From Neobacillus endophyticus (GTDB taxonomy: Bacteria; Bacillota; Bacilli; Bacillales; Cytobacillaceae), in the NCBI RefSeq assembly GCF_013248975.1, contig NZ_JABRWH010000001.1, positions 2,872,001-2,936,000 on the forward strand: a DNA stretch of 64,000 bases. The letters run 5' to 3'. A program made the translations under genes and the position numbers. The notes under the pieces were generated by a model. That model worked only from the letters and a program-made list of their open reading frames with translations, made no database searches and was not told the DNA's origin. Positions 10,401-17,681 of the stretch are shown here, piece by piece. Numbering within the stretch: position 1 is the stretch's first letter; each line of letters opens with the position of its first letter.

Positions 10401-10675
10401 CCGCTTGTAAATAACCCGTCTCCAACAAAGGGACGAACCTTTGCTAAAGCACCTTCTACACTTTTATCGAACCGTGACTGGTCACAGACTTCTGCTACCA
10501 GTTCATGTCCAGAAACAATAATGGCGGTACCTCCTGGAGTTTGAAGTCGAAAAATGGGACCGTACTCTTCTGCTAGTTTGACAAACGATAAAATCGGTTT
10601 ATCTCTATCGATTAATGGAATATTACCAAGCGGGCCATAGGTTTTCGGTTGAGGGATAGCAGGCAATTTTCCCAT
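7481..10675 (-). CDS. Self-sufficient cytochrome P450-reductase fusion, CYP102A (P450 BM3 type)
   Basis: About 1,064 residues from the favoured ATG at 10675 (AAAGGGTGG upstream; an in-frame start three codons earlier exists). The order is P450 heme domain (AGHETTS oxygen-binding helix, ESLR, heme-ligand loop [10 protein letters not shown] near residue 400), FMN flavodoxin domain ([13 protein letters not shown]), and FAD/NADPH reductase domain (RYYSISSS, then [12 protein letters not shown]). All catalytic segments seem intact. Family members hydroxylate medium and long-chain fatty acids with NADPH. Its TetR-type repressor is truncated immediately upstream, so expression may be derepressed. Confidence 0.95.
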   Translation of the reverse strand: MGKLPAIPQPKTYGPLGNIPLIDRDKPILSFVKLAEEYGPIFRLQTPGGTAIIVSGHELVAEVCDQSRFDKSVEGALAKVRPFVGDGLFTSGTHEPNWRKAHNILMPTFSQRAMKDYHAMMIDIAVQLVQKWARLNPNEEVDVPEDMTRLTLDTIGLCGFNYRFNSYYRETPHPFIVSMVRALDEAMHQLQRLDIQDKLMVRTKRQFQHDIQTMFSLVDQIIAERKANGNQEENDLLSRMLNVKDPETGEKLDDENIRFQIITFLIAGHETTSGLLSFAIYFLLKNPDKLRKAYEEVDRVLTGPTPTYQQVLQLKYIRMILNESLRLWPTAPAFNLYAKEDTVIGGKYPIKKEEDRIIVLIPKLHRDKDAWGDNAEEFHPERFEDPNKVPHHAYKPFGNGQRACIGMQFALHEATLVLGMLLQHFELIDYQNYQLDVKQTLTLKPGDFKIRIRSRNQAAIRPSVLTPVAETPENHKLEQQVQNAASLQGLNNRPLLVLYGSDTGTAEGVARELADTASLHGVRTEVSPLNDRIGNLPKEGAVLIVTSSYNGKPPSNAGQFVQWLEELQPGELQGVHYAVFGCGDHNWASTYQHVPRFIDEQLAQKGATRFSALGEGDASGDFEEQFDQWKRSMWSDAMKTFGLELNENVEKERSTLSLQFIGGPGGSPLAHSYEAVNATIVENRELQSAGSDRSTRHIEVTLPQGVTYHEGDHLGVLPHNSEENVSRILRRYNLNGNDQVVLTASGRNAAHLPLDVPVSLHDLLSYSVEVQEAATRAQIRELASFTVCPPHKRELEDLVEEGIYQEQILKKRISLLDLLEKYEACEMPFERFLELLPALKPRYYSISSSPLVAQDRLSITVGVVSGPAWSGRGEYKGVASNYLAQRHNEDNIACFIRTPQSGFQLPKDPETPIIMVGPGTGIAPFRGFLQARRVQKQKGVKLGEAHLYFGCRHPEQDYLYRTELEKDEMDGLLSLHTAFSRSEGHPKTYVQHLMKQDGAKLISLLDNGAHLYICGDGSRMAPDVEDTLCQAYQEHHGVSEQEAKNWLNQLQREGRYGKDVWAGI

Positions 10676-10747
10676 TAAAACCACCCTTTCAAAAAAGTAT
10701 GTTGTTTTTATTAATTATCTTTATTTGAAAATCTCTGACTATCGGTA

Positions 10748-10934
10748 TTACTTGATAAAGTTTACTTTTAAGCTGTGCTTAATCACTTGTTTCCATTTCT
10801 CTTCATCTTTTGTTATATCCGTGAAATTTCTCATAACATGAGGGGTGGCCTGCTGGTATGCAACGGATGACAACAACATGACAATGAGTTCCTCCGGATA
10901 CTGGTCCGCGAGAACACCTAATTCAATCCCTTTT
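10748..10934 (-). pseudogene. C-terminal stump of a TetR-type regulator (FatR/BscR position)
   Basis: About 60 residues (LKGIELGVLADQYPEELIVM at the start, ending VIKHSLKVNFIK) resemble the ligand-binding end of a TetR regulator. The DNA-binding N-terminus is missing and the match stops at the edge of the MITE-like element. CYP102A genes in Bacillus are commonly preceded by a TetR-family repressor (FatR/YrhI, BscR) that releases DNA in response to fatty acids. Position and strand fit that role. The stump cannot bind DNA. Confidence 0.65.
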
Positions 10935-11200
10935 AGGGGTACCACCAACTTTTCGCGGATTTACAACGCTAAGCATATATGTCAAAAAGTACGCTTTATG
11001 AAAAGCTCAATATAGACCCTAGATGGTATGTCATAAAGCCTAAAAACAGAGTTTTGCAATATGTCATTTAAAACAGCCACTTTTTGACATACAAAGCAGG
11101 AACAGAACAAAGATGGGATTCTTAGCGTGGTTAAACCTGGGCAGTTTCACGTTCTATACCTCTTAACGTTGTAAATGTGCGTTTTGTTGGCGGGATCCCT
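10935..11200. mobile_element. MITE-like element with 39-bp imperfect terminal inverted repeats
   Basis: The left end 10935-10973 and the reverse complement of 11162-11200 share ACCAAC/GCCAAC, then ATTTACAACG(C/T)TAAG, about 70 percent overall. Inside, ATGTCAAAAAGT near 10978 and ACTTTTTGACAT near 11082 form a second inverted pair, and TATGTCA recurs. No protein is encoded. One edge coincides with the truncation of the TetR gene, the other with the start of the doxX repeat. A related single end lies at 14526. The boundaries are my reading. Confidence 0.5.
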
Positions 11201-11217
11201 TAAATGCCGATGTGTGA

Positions 11218-11565
11218 TTAAACAATCCAATTGAGCACAGGTACCACCAGGGCCAAGACCAGAAAATATACGGGCAGCATCACTTCATTGGCGTGGCTTT
11301 TCGCACGAATTTGGGTAACAAGAGCACCCAGCATGATGACCACAATCCACAAACCAGCTAGTGATCCCGCCAGTTTCGACCAAATGCCAATCAGCATCCC
11401 GATCCCGCCGAGAATTTCCGCTATACCGACTAGAATGCGAAATCCATCCGAATAGCCGTATTGTTTGAATGATTCGACCGGCTCTTTGGCTCCAAACTTC
11501 ATAAATCCGACGATCACATAACCAATGCCCAGAATAATCTCAAGTATAATCGTTACGATTTGCAA
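11218..11565 (-). CDS. DoxX-family membrane protein, copy 1
   Basis: 115 residues with four membrane segments (ILGIGYVIVGFMKFGAKEPV at the start; FRILVGIAEILGGIGMLIGI; AGLWIVVIMLGALVTQ; VYFLVLALVVPVLNWIV), the DoxX/YfiD pattern. These proteins are linked to quinone redox or thiol stress, though the biochemistry is thin. It differs from copy 2 by D for S/V in the YGYSDGF segment. AGAGGTG precedes the start. It has its own promoter near 11670. Confidence 0.85.
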   Translation of the reverse strand: MQIVTIILEIILGIGYVIVGFMKFGAKEPVESFKQYGYSDGFRILVGIAEILGGIGMLIGIWSKLAGSLAGLWIVVIMLGALVTQIRAKSHANEVMLPVYFLVLALVVPVLNWIV

Positions 11566-11755
11566 TTTTTCACCTCTTTACTGAACTTGATTTAAGCACA
11601 GTTAACCGCATACCAGGATCCTGATGCGAGTCGCTAGGCTCTGGTGATACTGAACTCTGTACGAGCACAGTATATCGCAGAACTATGCGTATGTCAGTCA
11701 CAACTTAGATAGATGTAACGTTTGTGGTTTAAACACCTTAAATGCCGATGTGCGA

Positions 11756-12103
11756 TTAAACAATCCAATTGAGCACAGGTACCACCAGGGCCAAGACCAG
11801 AAAATATACGGGCAGCATCACTTCATTGGCGTGGCTTTTCGCACGAATTTGGGTAACAAGAGCACCCAGCATGATGACCACAATCCACAAACCAGCTAGT
11901 GATCCCGCCAGTTTCGACCAAATGCCAATCAGCATCCCGATCCCGCCGAGAATTTCCGCTATACCGACTAGAATGCGAAATCCAACCGAATAGCCGTATT
12001 GTTTGAATGATTCGACCGGCTCTTTGGCTCCAAACTTCATAAATCCGACGATCACATAACCAATGCCCAGAATAATCTCAAGTATAATCGTTACGATTTG
12101 CAA
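11756..12103 (-). CDS. DoxX-family membrane protein, copy 2
   Basis: 115 residues, one substitution from copy 1 (V in place of D in YGYSVGF). Upstream DNA matches copy 1, including the promoter near 12208 and the CTGT...ACAG dyad. Between 11566 and 11755 there is only the repeated leader, so each copy can be transcribed alone, although read-through from copy 3 is also possible. Confidence 0.85.
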   Translation of the reverse strand: MQIVTIILEIILGIGYVIVGFMKFGAKEPVESFKQYGYSVGFRILVGIAEILGGIGMLIGIWSKLAGSLAGLWIVVIMLGALVTQIRAKSHANEVMLPVYFLVLALVVPVLNWIV

Positions 12104-12293
12104 TTTTTCACCTCTTTACTGAACTTGATTTAAGCACAGTTAACCGCATACCAGGATCCTGATGCGAGTCGCTAGGCTCTGGTGATACTGAACTCTGTAC
12201 GAGCACAGTATATCGCAGAACTATGCGTATGTCAGTCACAACTTAGATAGATGTAACGTTTGTGGTTTAAACACCTTAAATGCCGATGTGCGA

Positions 12294-12641
12294 TTAAACA
12301 ATCCAATTGAGCACAGGTACCACCAGGGCCAAGACCAGAAAATATACGGGCAGCATCACTTCATTGGCGTGGCTTTTCGCACGAATTTGGGTAACAAGAG
12401 CACCCAGCATGATGACCACAATCCACAAACCAGCTAGTGATCCCGCCAGTTTCGACCAAATGCCAATCAGCATCCCGATCCCGCCGAGAATTTCCGCTAT
12501 ACCGACTAGAATGCGAAATCCAACCGAATAGCCGTATTGTTTGAATGATTCGACCGGCTCTTTGGCTCCAAACTTCATAAATCCGACGATCACATAACCA
12601 ATGCCCAGAATAATCTCAAGTATAATCGATACGATTTGCAA
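12294..12641 (-). CDS. DoxX-family membrane protein, copy 3 (probably the original)
   Basis: 115 residues; S replaces T at position 5 relative to copies 1 and 2. The Shine-Dalgarno is AGGAGGTG here but AGAGGTG in the other two, so this copy has the stronger ribosome site. It follows the Rrf2-type regulator on the same strand with 143 bases between them. The gap holds a good sigma-A promoter and an operator-like dyad, suggesting control of doxX by that regulator. Confidence 0.85.
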   Translation of the reverse strand: MQIVSIILEIILGIGYVIVGFMKFGAKEPVESFKQYGYSVGFRILVGIAEILGGIGMLIGIWSKLAGSLAGLWIVVIMLGALVTQIRAKSHANEVMLPVYFLVLALVVPVLNWIV

Positions 12642-12735
12642 TTTTTCACCTCCTTACTGAACTTGATTTAAGCACAGTTAACCTCATACCAGGGATGCTG
12701 ATGCGAGTCGTCGTTAAACTCTATTGATACTGAAC

Positions 12736-12777
12736 CCTGTATGAGTACAGTATAACACAAAACTATGCTTATGTTAA
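12736..12777 (-). promoter_or_regulatory. Promoter and operator-like dyad for doxX
   Basis: On the minus strand TTAACA (12772-12777), 17 bases, then TATACT (12749-12754) make a sigma-A promoter. CTGTATGAGTACAG (12737-12750) overlaps the -10: arms CTGTA/TACAG are perfect. The duplicated copies carry CTGACA-17-TATACT and CTGTACGAGCACAG at the matching places (about 11670 and 12208). An Rrf2-type repressor bound here would block the promoter. Confidence 0.6.
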
Positions 12778-12784
12778 GCACAGT

Positions 12785-13231
12785 TTATACTTCGTTTTTA
12801 AAAACTTCTGCCGCAATACGCTCAATCGTATACTGCTTGAAAACGTGAAGCGTACTCTCTTCCACTTGAGAAGACAATTCCTGAAAAAGGCTTCTTACTG
12901 ACGCCCCGCGTTCGCAGTCGAGCGTGGAATCGACCATCCCACTTCCCAAAGGATTGCTCATTTGCAGAGCCCGGTAAACGTCCGCCAATGTAATCGAGTT
13001 TGCAGGTTTGGCCAGCAAGTAGCCGCCATCTCTGCCTTCCCTAGCCTCGACAAGATTTGCACGAACCAGTTGACTCATCACCCGGCGCATAAACGTCGTT
13101 CCAGATTCCATCATATTCGCAATTTCTTTACTTGAAAGCACGTTATCTGACATCGAAAGTAAGACAAGTCCTTGTATGGCCAAACCGAATGCCGACGGAG
13201 TGACCGTGTGTTTTTTTTTCTTCAGATGCAT
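12785..13231 (-). CDS. Rrf2/BadM-family transcriptional regulator
   Basis: 148 residues. The winged-helix segment LSSKEIANMMESGTTFMRRV, then LVEAREGRDGGYLLAKP, is the Rrf2 signature. Only one cysteine stands in the sensor region (TLDCERG), so it lacks the three-cysteine Fe-S set of NsrR/IscR and may be a thiol or redox sensor instead. GAGGTG precedes the start. Its own upstream contains TGTAAACTGTGTAAACATTG, a plausible autoregulatory site. The doxX array downstream is the likely target. Confidence 0.85.
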   Translation of the reverse strand: MHLKKKKHTVTPSAFGLAIQGLVLLSMSDNVLSSKEIANMMESGTTFMRRVMSQLVRANLVEAREGRDGGYLLAKPANSITLADVYRALQMSNPLGSGMVDSTLDCERGASVRSLFQELSSQVEESTLHVFKQYTIERIAAEVFKNEV

Positions 13232-13450
13232 TGCAATTCACCTCAAATCCATTATGTACAATGTTTACACAGTTTACAAGATGTTCGGTTTCACTATTCA
13301 GGGCGACTCAAGGAAAAACTCTGGCCGAAGGAGGACACGAGTTCAGTCCGCGCAACAGCGCATCGTAGGGAGCATGGCATGGGACTCCATGCACGAGAAG
13401 AAAACCTTGCCGTTACAGACAGCACGGAGAACCGTATCATAAATAATGAT

Positions 13451-13521
13451 ATTCAACAATCGGGCGCGATTCTACAACAAGAATTGTGCTCTTTCTTTAT
13501 GTTTAGGGCCAGATTGTTGGA
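13451..13521 (+). repeat. Intergenic repeat, module A
   Basis: ATTCAACAATC pairs with GATTGTTG at the right end; GGGCGCGATTCT pairs with AGAATTGTGCTC across a 6-base loop, using three G-U pairs. It lies upstream of a lipoprotein gene. The stretch 13252-13450 before it holds no gene I can support. Confidence 0.85.
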
Positions 13522-13720
13522 GATGGAAGAGCAGGACTGGGCTCGGATCTAATTTCAAAACTTTTAAAATTGAATTAACTTGGTGTTTATCTTGAATCAG
13601 ATTAAGAAAGATGTAAAAATTTGATGACGCACTTGTACTAAACGTTTAGTTCGCTAAGATTTCACGAAATTTTTACCATCATAAACCAAATATGTTTTAA
13701 TATGTATAGGAGGTGTATCT

Positions 13721-14206
13721 ATGCAAAAGTATTTATTAGTAATGATTTTTGGAATCATTTTATTATCAGGTTGTTCCTTAAATGTGGGTACTTCTAAGAA
13801 TCAGGAACCAGATAGTAAAGTAGGGACTGAAAACCAAAAGAAATCTTATCAGCCCGAGACAGCAATAGAAAATGGAGATATAGTGAATTTGCACGGAAAA
13901 ATTAGTAACTTAGATAAATTTAAAAATTTTATAAAAAATGTTAAAAGTGGTAATAAAGATAAAATCCGAATCACAATGTACACTGATGAAGGGGACCCAA
14001 TTTTCTATAATTTAAATTATGACAGCAAGCAAATTCAATACACTTTTGATAACTCACAAGATAAATTCGCAGGTTCTGATAAAGGAGTAAAAAGTACGTC
14101 TTGTACCGACATTGGAACAAAAAACACAGAAAATGTGGTTGAATACCATTTAAGTGGGTGTTCTTCGGAAGTAGGAAATACATTTCATTTTTTAGTTTCG
14201 AAATAA
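13721..14206 (+). CDS. DUF4362 lipoprotein
   Basis: 161 residues. The signal peptide MQKYLLVMIFGIILLSGC ends in a lipobox (LSGC), so the mature protein is lipid-anchored on the outer face of the membrane. The body matches DUF4362: GDIVNLHGKISNLDKFKNF, then KIRITMYTDEGDPI and YTFDNSQDKFAG. Function is unknown. AGGAGGTG is well placed. A terminator hairpin follows directly. Confidence 0.85.
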   Translation: MQKYLLVMIFGIILLSGCSLNVGTSKNQEPDSKVGTENQKKSYQPETAIENGDIVNLHGKISNLDKFKNFIKNVKSGNKDKIRITMYTDEGDPIFYNLNYDSKQIQYTFDNSQDKFAGSDKGVKSTSCTDIGTKNTENVVEYHLSGCSSEVGNTFHFLVSK

Positions 14207-14223
14207 AGAGGTAGAAAAATATG

Positions 14224-14253
14224 AAAATGCACTGCAAATTGCAGTGCATTTTT
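14224..14253 (+). terminator. Intrinsic terminator of the DUF4362 gene
   Basis: AAAATGCACTGC and GCAGTGCATTTT form a 12-bp stem with a five-base loop (AAATT), followed by T. It starts 17 bases past the stop codon. Confidence 0.8.
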
Positions 14254-14437
14254 GTGTCCATTTTTATTTGCATTTTTGAATGTAATTTCAAGTTTTGCGA
14301 TAGGAAATGGAACCCGTTATTAGAAAGCGGCCTTTTTTTGTCCGGAAATTCTGCATATAACATTAGCTCAGAAGTTGGAGACGTAGTAACAATCAAACAA
14401 GAGGTAATAAAAAACCTCATTCCATCACCTAATGTAG

Positions 14438-14518
14438 ATCTTCAGCAATCGGGCGCTTTTCTTGAGTAACGAAAAATCCCAATTTCTCAATTTTAATGCT
14501 GAGAAATTGGGATTTTTT
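14438..14518 (+). repeat. Intergenic repeat, module C
   Basis: ATCTTCAGCAATCGGGCGC leads into a strong hairpin, AATCCCAATTTCTCA with TGAGAAATTGGGATT, followed by six T. It lies between the convergent DUF4362 and XRE genes and can terminate transcription. Confidence 0.8.
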
Positions 14519-14525
14519 CTTTTGG

Positions 14526-14572
14526 AATCTCCTTAACATCGTAAATTCGCGTTTTGCTGGTGGTAAGCCCCT
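14526..14572 (+). repeat. Isolated end of the MITE-like element
   Basis: CCTTAACATCGTAAATTCGC and GTTTTGCTGGTGGTAAGCCC resemble the right terminal repeat at 11162-11200. No partner end is visible nearby, so it is probably a remnant or a site used by the same recombinase. Confidence 0.4.
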
Positions 14573-14818
14573 TAACGTAATAAATCATATGAAATTGCTT
14601 GTTGAATTTTGTTAAACGCATTGTTTTTGCGAAATGTTAGTGAGATTACTAAGAATAAATCAGATAAAAGTTTGTTTAAATTTAAAATTAATACCCATAG
14701 TTGTGTCATTCATGACTTCACCAAGAGGGCAATAGGTGTGGGGGTAATATTTTGTCTTAGCTTTATGGGCATGTGCTGATGCCCCAGATAGATCGGCTTA
14801 TAAAATCATTTTATTTAA

Positions 14819-15025
14819 CTAATGCCCCTCAGTATATTCAAGAATGTCACCGGGTTGGCAATCTAACTCTCTACAAATTGCTTCCAAGGTGGAAAATCGA
14901 ATAGCTTTTGCTTTACCGGTTTTTAATATGGACAAATTAGTATTAGTAATACCTATTTTTTGTGCTAATTCATTTAATGAGATCTTTTTCTTTGCCATCA
15001 TTACATCTAAGTTCACGATTATCAT
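14819..15025 (-). CDS. Small XRE-family regulator (YozG-like)
   Basis: 68 residues, almost only a Cro/C1-type helix-turn-helix (KISLNELAQKIGITNTNLSI, then STLEAICRELDCQPGDILEY). It lies 11 bases after the DUF2975 gene in the same operon. Paired DUF2975/small XRE genes are widespread in Firmicutes (B. subtilis yoaS-yozG), suggesting that the membrane protein and the regulator work together. Confidence 0.85.
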   Translation of the reverse strand: MIIVNLDVMMAKKKISLNELAQKIGITNTNLSILKTGKAKAIRFSTLEAICRELDCQPGDILEYTEGH

Positions 15026-15036
15026 ATGGCGCTCCC

Positions 15037-15588
15037 CTAAATAGTTAATTCATTTTCACTTGCAATCTTAACTGCCTTATGAAAGAAAACACCTAAAAAG
15101 ATGATCAAAACCGATGCTATAAACAAGGGAGTTGGGATATTGTAAGAAGCATTTACTTGTCCATTATCAATATGTATTTTAGGCAGTAGTTGTTTTGCAA
15201 TTAACAAATCGGGGAGTGAAATAATTAATGAATTAATCAATAACAGAATCCCAATGATGATAATCGCATTTGCATTGTTTGAAACAAATAATTTTCCCTG
15301 TGACAAGTTCTTAAAGATTTTTCTAAAGTACCAACATAAAAGAGTAAGTAAAACGAAAAATAATGGAGCTGTCAATAAATCAGGGGGAAGGACACTATTA
15401 TTATGATAACTAATATTAAATATTCCTACGGTTATATGATTATAAGAGTTTATTTCTGCTCCTTTCAAAATGGAAGGTTTAAAAGCAAGGCTTGCGACAA
15501 CTGCTGAAGTACATACTGTAATTATTAATCCAACCCAAAAAAACACTGTTAATAAAATAGATATCAACTTAATTACATTTATTTTCAT
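15037..15588 (-). CDS. DUF2975 membrane protein (YoaS-like)
   Basis: 183 residues from the ATG at 15588, preceded by AAAGGAGAAG. Four membrane segments: near residues 10-35, 75-95, 108-130 and 155-175. A longer in-frame start ten codons upstream has no better ribosome site. First gene of a two-gene operon with the XRE regulator. Function unknown; in the family it probably anchors or senses for the partner regulator. Confidence 0.8.
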   Translation of the reverse strand: MKINVIKLISILLTVFFWVGLIITVCTSAVVASLAFKPSILKGAEINSYNHITVGIFNISYHNNSVLPPDLLTAPLFFVLLTLLCWYFRKIFKNLSQGKLFVSNNANAIIIIGILLLINSLIISLPDLLIAKQLLPKIHIDNGQVNASYNIPTPLFIASVLIIFLGVFFHKAVKIASENELTI

Positions 15589-15997
15589 GGTTTTTAACTT
15601 CTCCTTTTTAAAATTCATCTATAATTTACCATAGAAATAAATAAATAACAACTAATTTTTATTGTTTTTCGATGAAAATTAGTTGTTTTATGGTTATGTT
15701 AATTATTAATCTAAAAAAGGAACGCATTTCTAACCTCAAGCTTCTGTAATGGAAGTAGTCGCTTTTTTAATTTAATTAACTAGGGGTAAGTCCGTAATAA
15801 CTCCAAAAACGGCATGATAGATGTAAAAAATCTAAAACTTACTTTCGGAAAGATACCAGTTTTGGAACACAGAGTCTAATTTTCGACAGGTTGTATTTTG
15901 ATAAAGTTGTTTTTGGCCTCATAAATGTTTGTGTCTATTTATGGAACCTTTTTTATAAACTAAAAGAGCAAATAGCTAATGAGAGATTTTTAAATTT

Positions 15998-16085
15998 ATT
16001 CAGCAATCGGGCGCAAGAATTGAAGAATTTATGGATTGCTGCATTCCATTTTATAATGGTCGTTAATCCGTTAAATGGCAGAATT
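15998..16085 (+). repeat. Intergenic repeat, module B variant
   Basis: ATTCAGCAATCGGGCGC, AAGAATTGAAGAATTTATGG, then GATTGCTGC pairing back to GCAGCAAT-like left arm, and the tail GTTAAATGGCAGA. It precedes the cupin gene. The interval 15619-15997 holds no other gene. Confidence 0.7.
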
Positions 16086-16158
16086 GTTGAAGAGGATAAT
16101 TCCAAATGGTTGTCGAATTTAGTCTTATTAAGAATTAAATTTCTAAAGGGGAAAAAGC

Positions 16159-16491
16159 ATGAAAATAGGTCAATTAGAAGTTTTTAATCTACATAAATTA
16201 ATCCAAGACCAAACTGAATATACAAATTTTATCGTAAGTGAAGTTAATGATCACGCACTTAGAATAGCCGTTATAAATGGGGAATTTCATTGGCATAAGC
16301 ACGAGGATTGTGATGAATTATTTTATGTATTAGAAGGTGAACTATTTATAGACTTAGAAAACAATGAAACAGTATCATTAAAACCAGGTGAAATGTTTAC
16401 TGTTCCTGCTAATACAATGCATCGAACTCGTTCAAATGAACGAACAGTTAACTTATGTTTTGAAAAGTCCAGTAATAATATTAACGGATAG
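16159..16491 (+). CDS. Single-domain cupin protein
   Basis: 110 residues. Cupin motif 1 is GEFHWHKHEDCDELFYVLEG (two His and one Glu for metal) and motif 2 is PGEMFTVPANTMHRT with the final His. The fold is clear but the substrate is not. AAAGGGG lies before the ATG. It stands alone between two repeat copies. Confidence 0.85.
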   Translation: MKIGQLEVFNLHKLIQDQTEYTNFIVSEVNDHALRIAVINGEFHWHKHEDCDELFYVLEGELFIDLENNETVSLKPGEMFTVPANTMHRTRSNERTVNLCFEKSSNNING

Positions 16492-16630
16492 CTAACTGCA
16501 AATACTACGTATTTATTTCGTTAACGGGTCAAGAGCAAAAAATCAGCTGCCATTTTTTTCGGTGGCTTTTTTATTGAAGTCAATACAGAAGTTATAAAGT
16601 GTACTGATGGTGCAAATATTTTAATTCCCT

Positions 16631-16716
16631 TATTCAACAATCGGGCGCTATTGTTTAACAATAAGTAAAAGGATGATACATATTCATTGTCTAATATGTA
16701 TCATCCTCTATTTTTT
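16631..16716 (+). repeat. Intergenic repeat fused to a terminator hairpin
   Basis: TATTCAACAATCGGGCGC is followed by TATTGTTTAACAATA (small stem) and by GGATGATACATAT / ATATGTATCATCC with a T run. It lies between the convergent cupin and sigma-factor genes. Confidence 0.75.
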
Positions 16717-16814
16717 ATGACTTTTTACGATTTAGGTCTTGATAAATTTCAAATCTACACCCTTACAAGATTAAATTTAGCGAGAACTTCGATTTAGTAA
16801 TCGTATGGAGTCTT

Positions 16815-17681
16815 CTATTGCAAATGTCGTAGTTTATCGGGATTAGCAACGAAGTATATCGTCTGAATTTGATTGCCACTAAAATTAAAGGAGTACACAT
16901 ATTGTAAGTGATCATCGCTTGTTAAAATCAGTCCTGGTAGACCGTTGACAGATGTATATTTGATGGTAAACTTGCCTGCATACATTTTCATTAGGTTTTG
17001 GAGCAATTGAACCACTCTGGCAGCACCAAAAATAGGAATTTGTGCGGCTTTTACTTTGCCGCCGCCATCCGAGTACACTGCGACATCTTCGCTGACAAGG
17101 TGCAATAATTGATTTACGTTTCCATTTAAGATGGACTGTACAAACTCTTTTACTATAGTTTCCGCTATTGAAATCGAAGGCTGTTTCTTAGGGTCATATT
17201 TCATGCCTTTTTTCGCACGGTGGAAAATTTGCCGGCAGTTAGCATTGCTTTTTCCAAGAATTTCAGCTATATCATCATAAGGGTATTGGAAGACTTCACG
17301 AAGCAAAAAGACGGCTCGTTCTATCGCATTTAGTTGTTGTAATAACAATAAATATGCGGTGGAGATGGATTCTTGTTGAAAAAAGGCTTTTGAAGGATCG
17401 TTAGGTGAATTTTCTATTTCAAGCAATGGTTCAGGAAGCCAGGGTCCGATATATACCTCACGTTTTTTTGCGGATGAACGTATCAAATCCAGACAGCGAT
17501 TGGTGACTATTTTACATAGATACGCTTTTTTGTTTTCAATATGTTCGTAGTTGGGAAGCTGATTAAAGGTTATAAACGCTTCTTGGACAATATCCTCTGA
17601 ATCCATCACGCTGCCTAACATACGGTAGGATAAGGAAAAAAGCAGAGGTTGATAGGTTTGATAAAGTTCCTCCATACTCAT
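16815..17681 (-). CDS. ECF41-group sigma factor
   Basis: 288 residues. Sigma-2 (YRMLGSVMDSEDIVQEAFI) and sigma-4 (YPYDDIAEILGKSNANCRQI) are followed by a SnoaL-like C-terminal domain with DGGGK and the NPDKL motif near the end, the hallmark of ECF41 factors. In that group the C-terminal extension controls activity in place of an anti-sigma protein and the sigma factor usually governs a neighbouring oxidoreductase. Its start overlaps the FAD oxidoreductase stop by 4 bases. Confidence 0.9.
   Translation of the reverse strand: MSMEELYQTYQPLLFSLSYRMLGSVMDSEDIVQEAFITFNQLPNYEHIENKKAYLCKIVTNRCLDLIRSSAKKREVYIGPWLPEPLLEIENSPNDPSKAFFQQESISTAYLLLLQQLNAIERAVFLLREVFQYPYDDIAEILGKSNANCRQIFHRAKKGMKYDPKKQPSISIAETIVKEFVQSILNGNVNQLLHLVSEDVAVYSDGGGKVKAAQIPIFGAARVVQLLQNLMKMYAGKFTIKYTSVNGLPGLILTSDDHLQYVYSFNFSGNQIQTIYFVANPDKLRHLQ

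Larger units (their letters stand above)
11199..12780. repeat. Tandem triplication, 538-bp unit, each with one doxX gene
   Basis: Gene starts recur exactly every 538 bases (11565, 12103, 12641). Copies 1 and 2, including about 190 bases of promoter and leader, are almost identical. Copy 3, nearest the regulator, has a leader differing at many positions and looks like the ancestral one. Few coding differences (residues S/D near position 40 and S/T at position 5) imply recent amplification. Confidence 0.95.

Noticed and set aside
11231..12531. Three identical 74-residue plus-strand frames
   Set aside because: Exact antisense shadows of the three doxX copies.
13172..13552. Plus-strand frames over the Rrf2 start and its upstream DNA
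   Set aside because: Antisense to the Rrf2 gene and ending in a repeat; no family pattern.
14221..14469. 82-residue plus-strand frame
   Set aside because: It begins in the terminator hairpin of the DUF4362 gene and ends in a repeat.
15891..16187. 98-residue frame before the cupin gene
   Set aside because: It runs through a repeat copy and into the cupin start; no ribosome site or domain.
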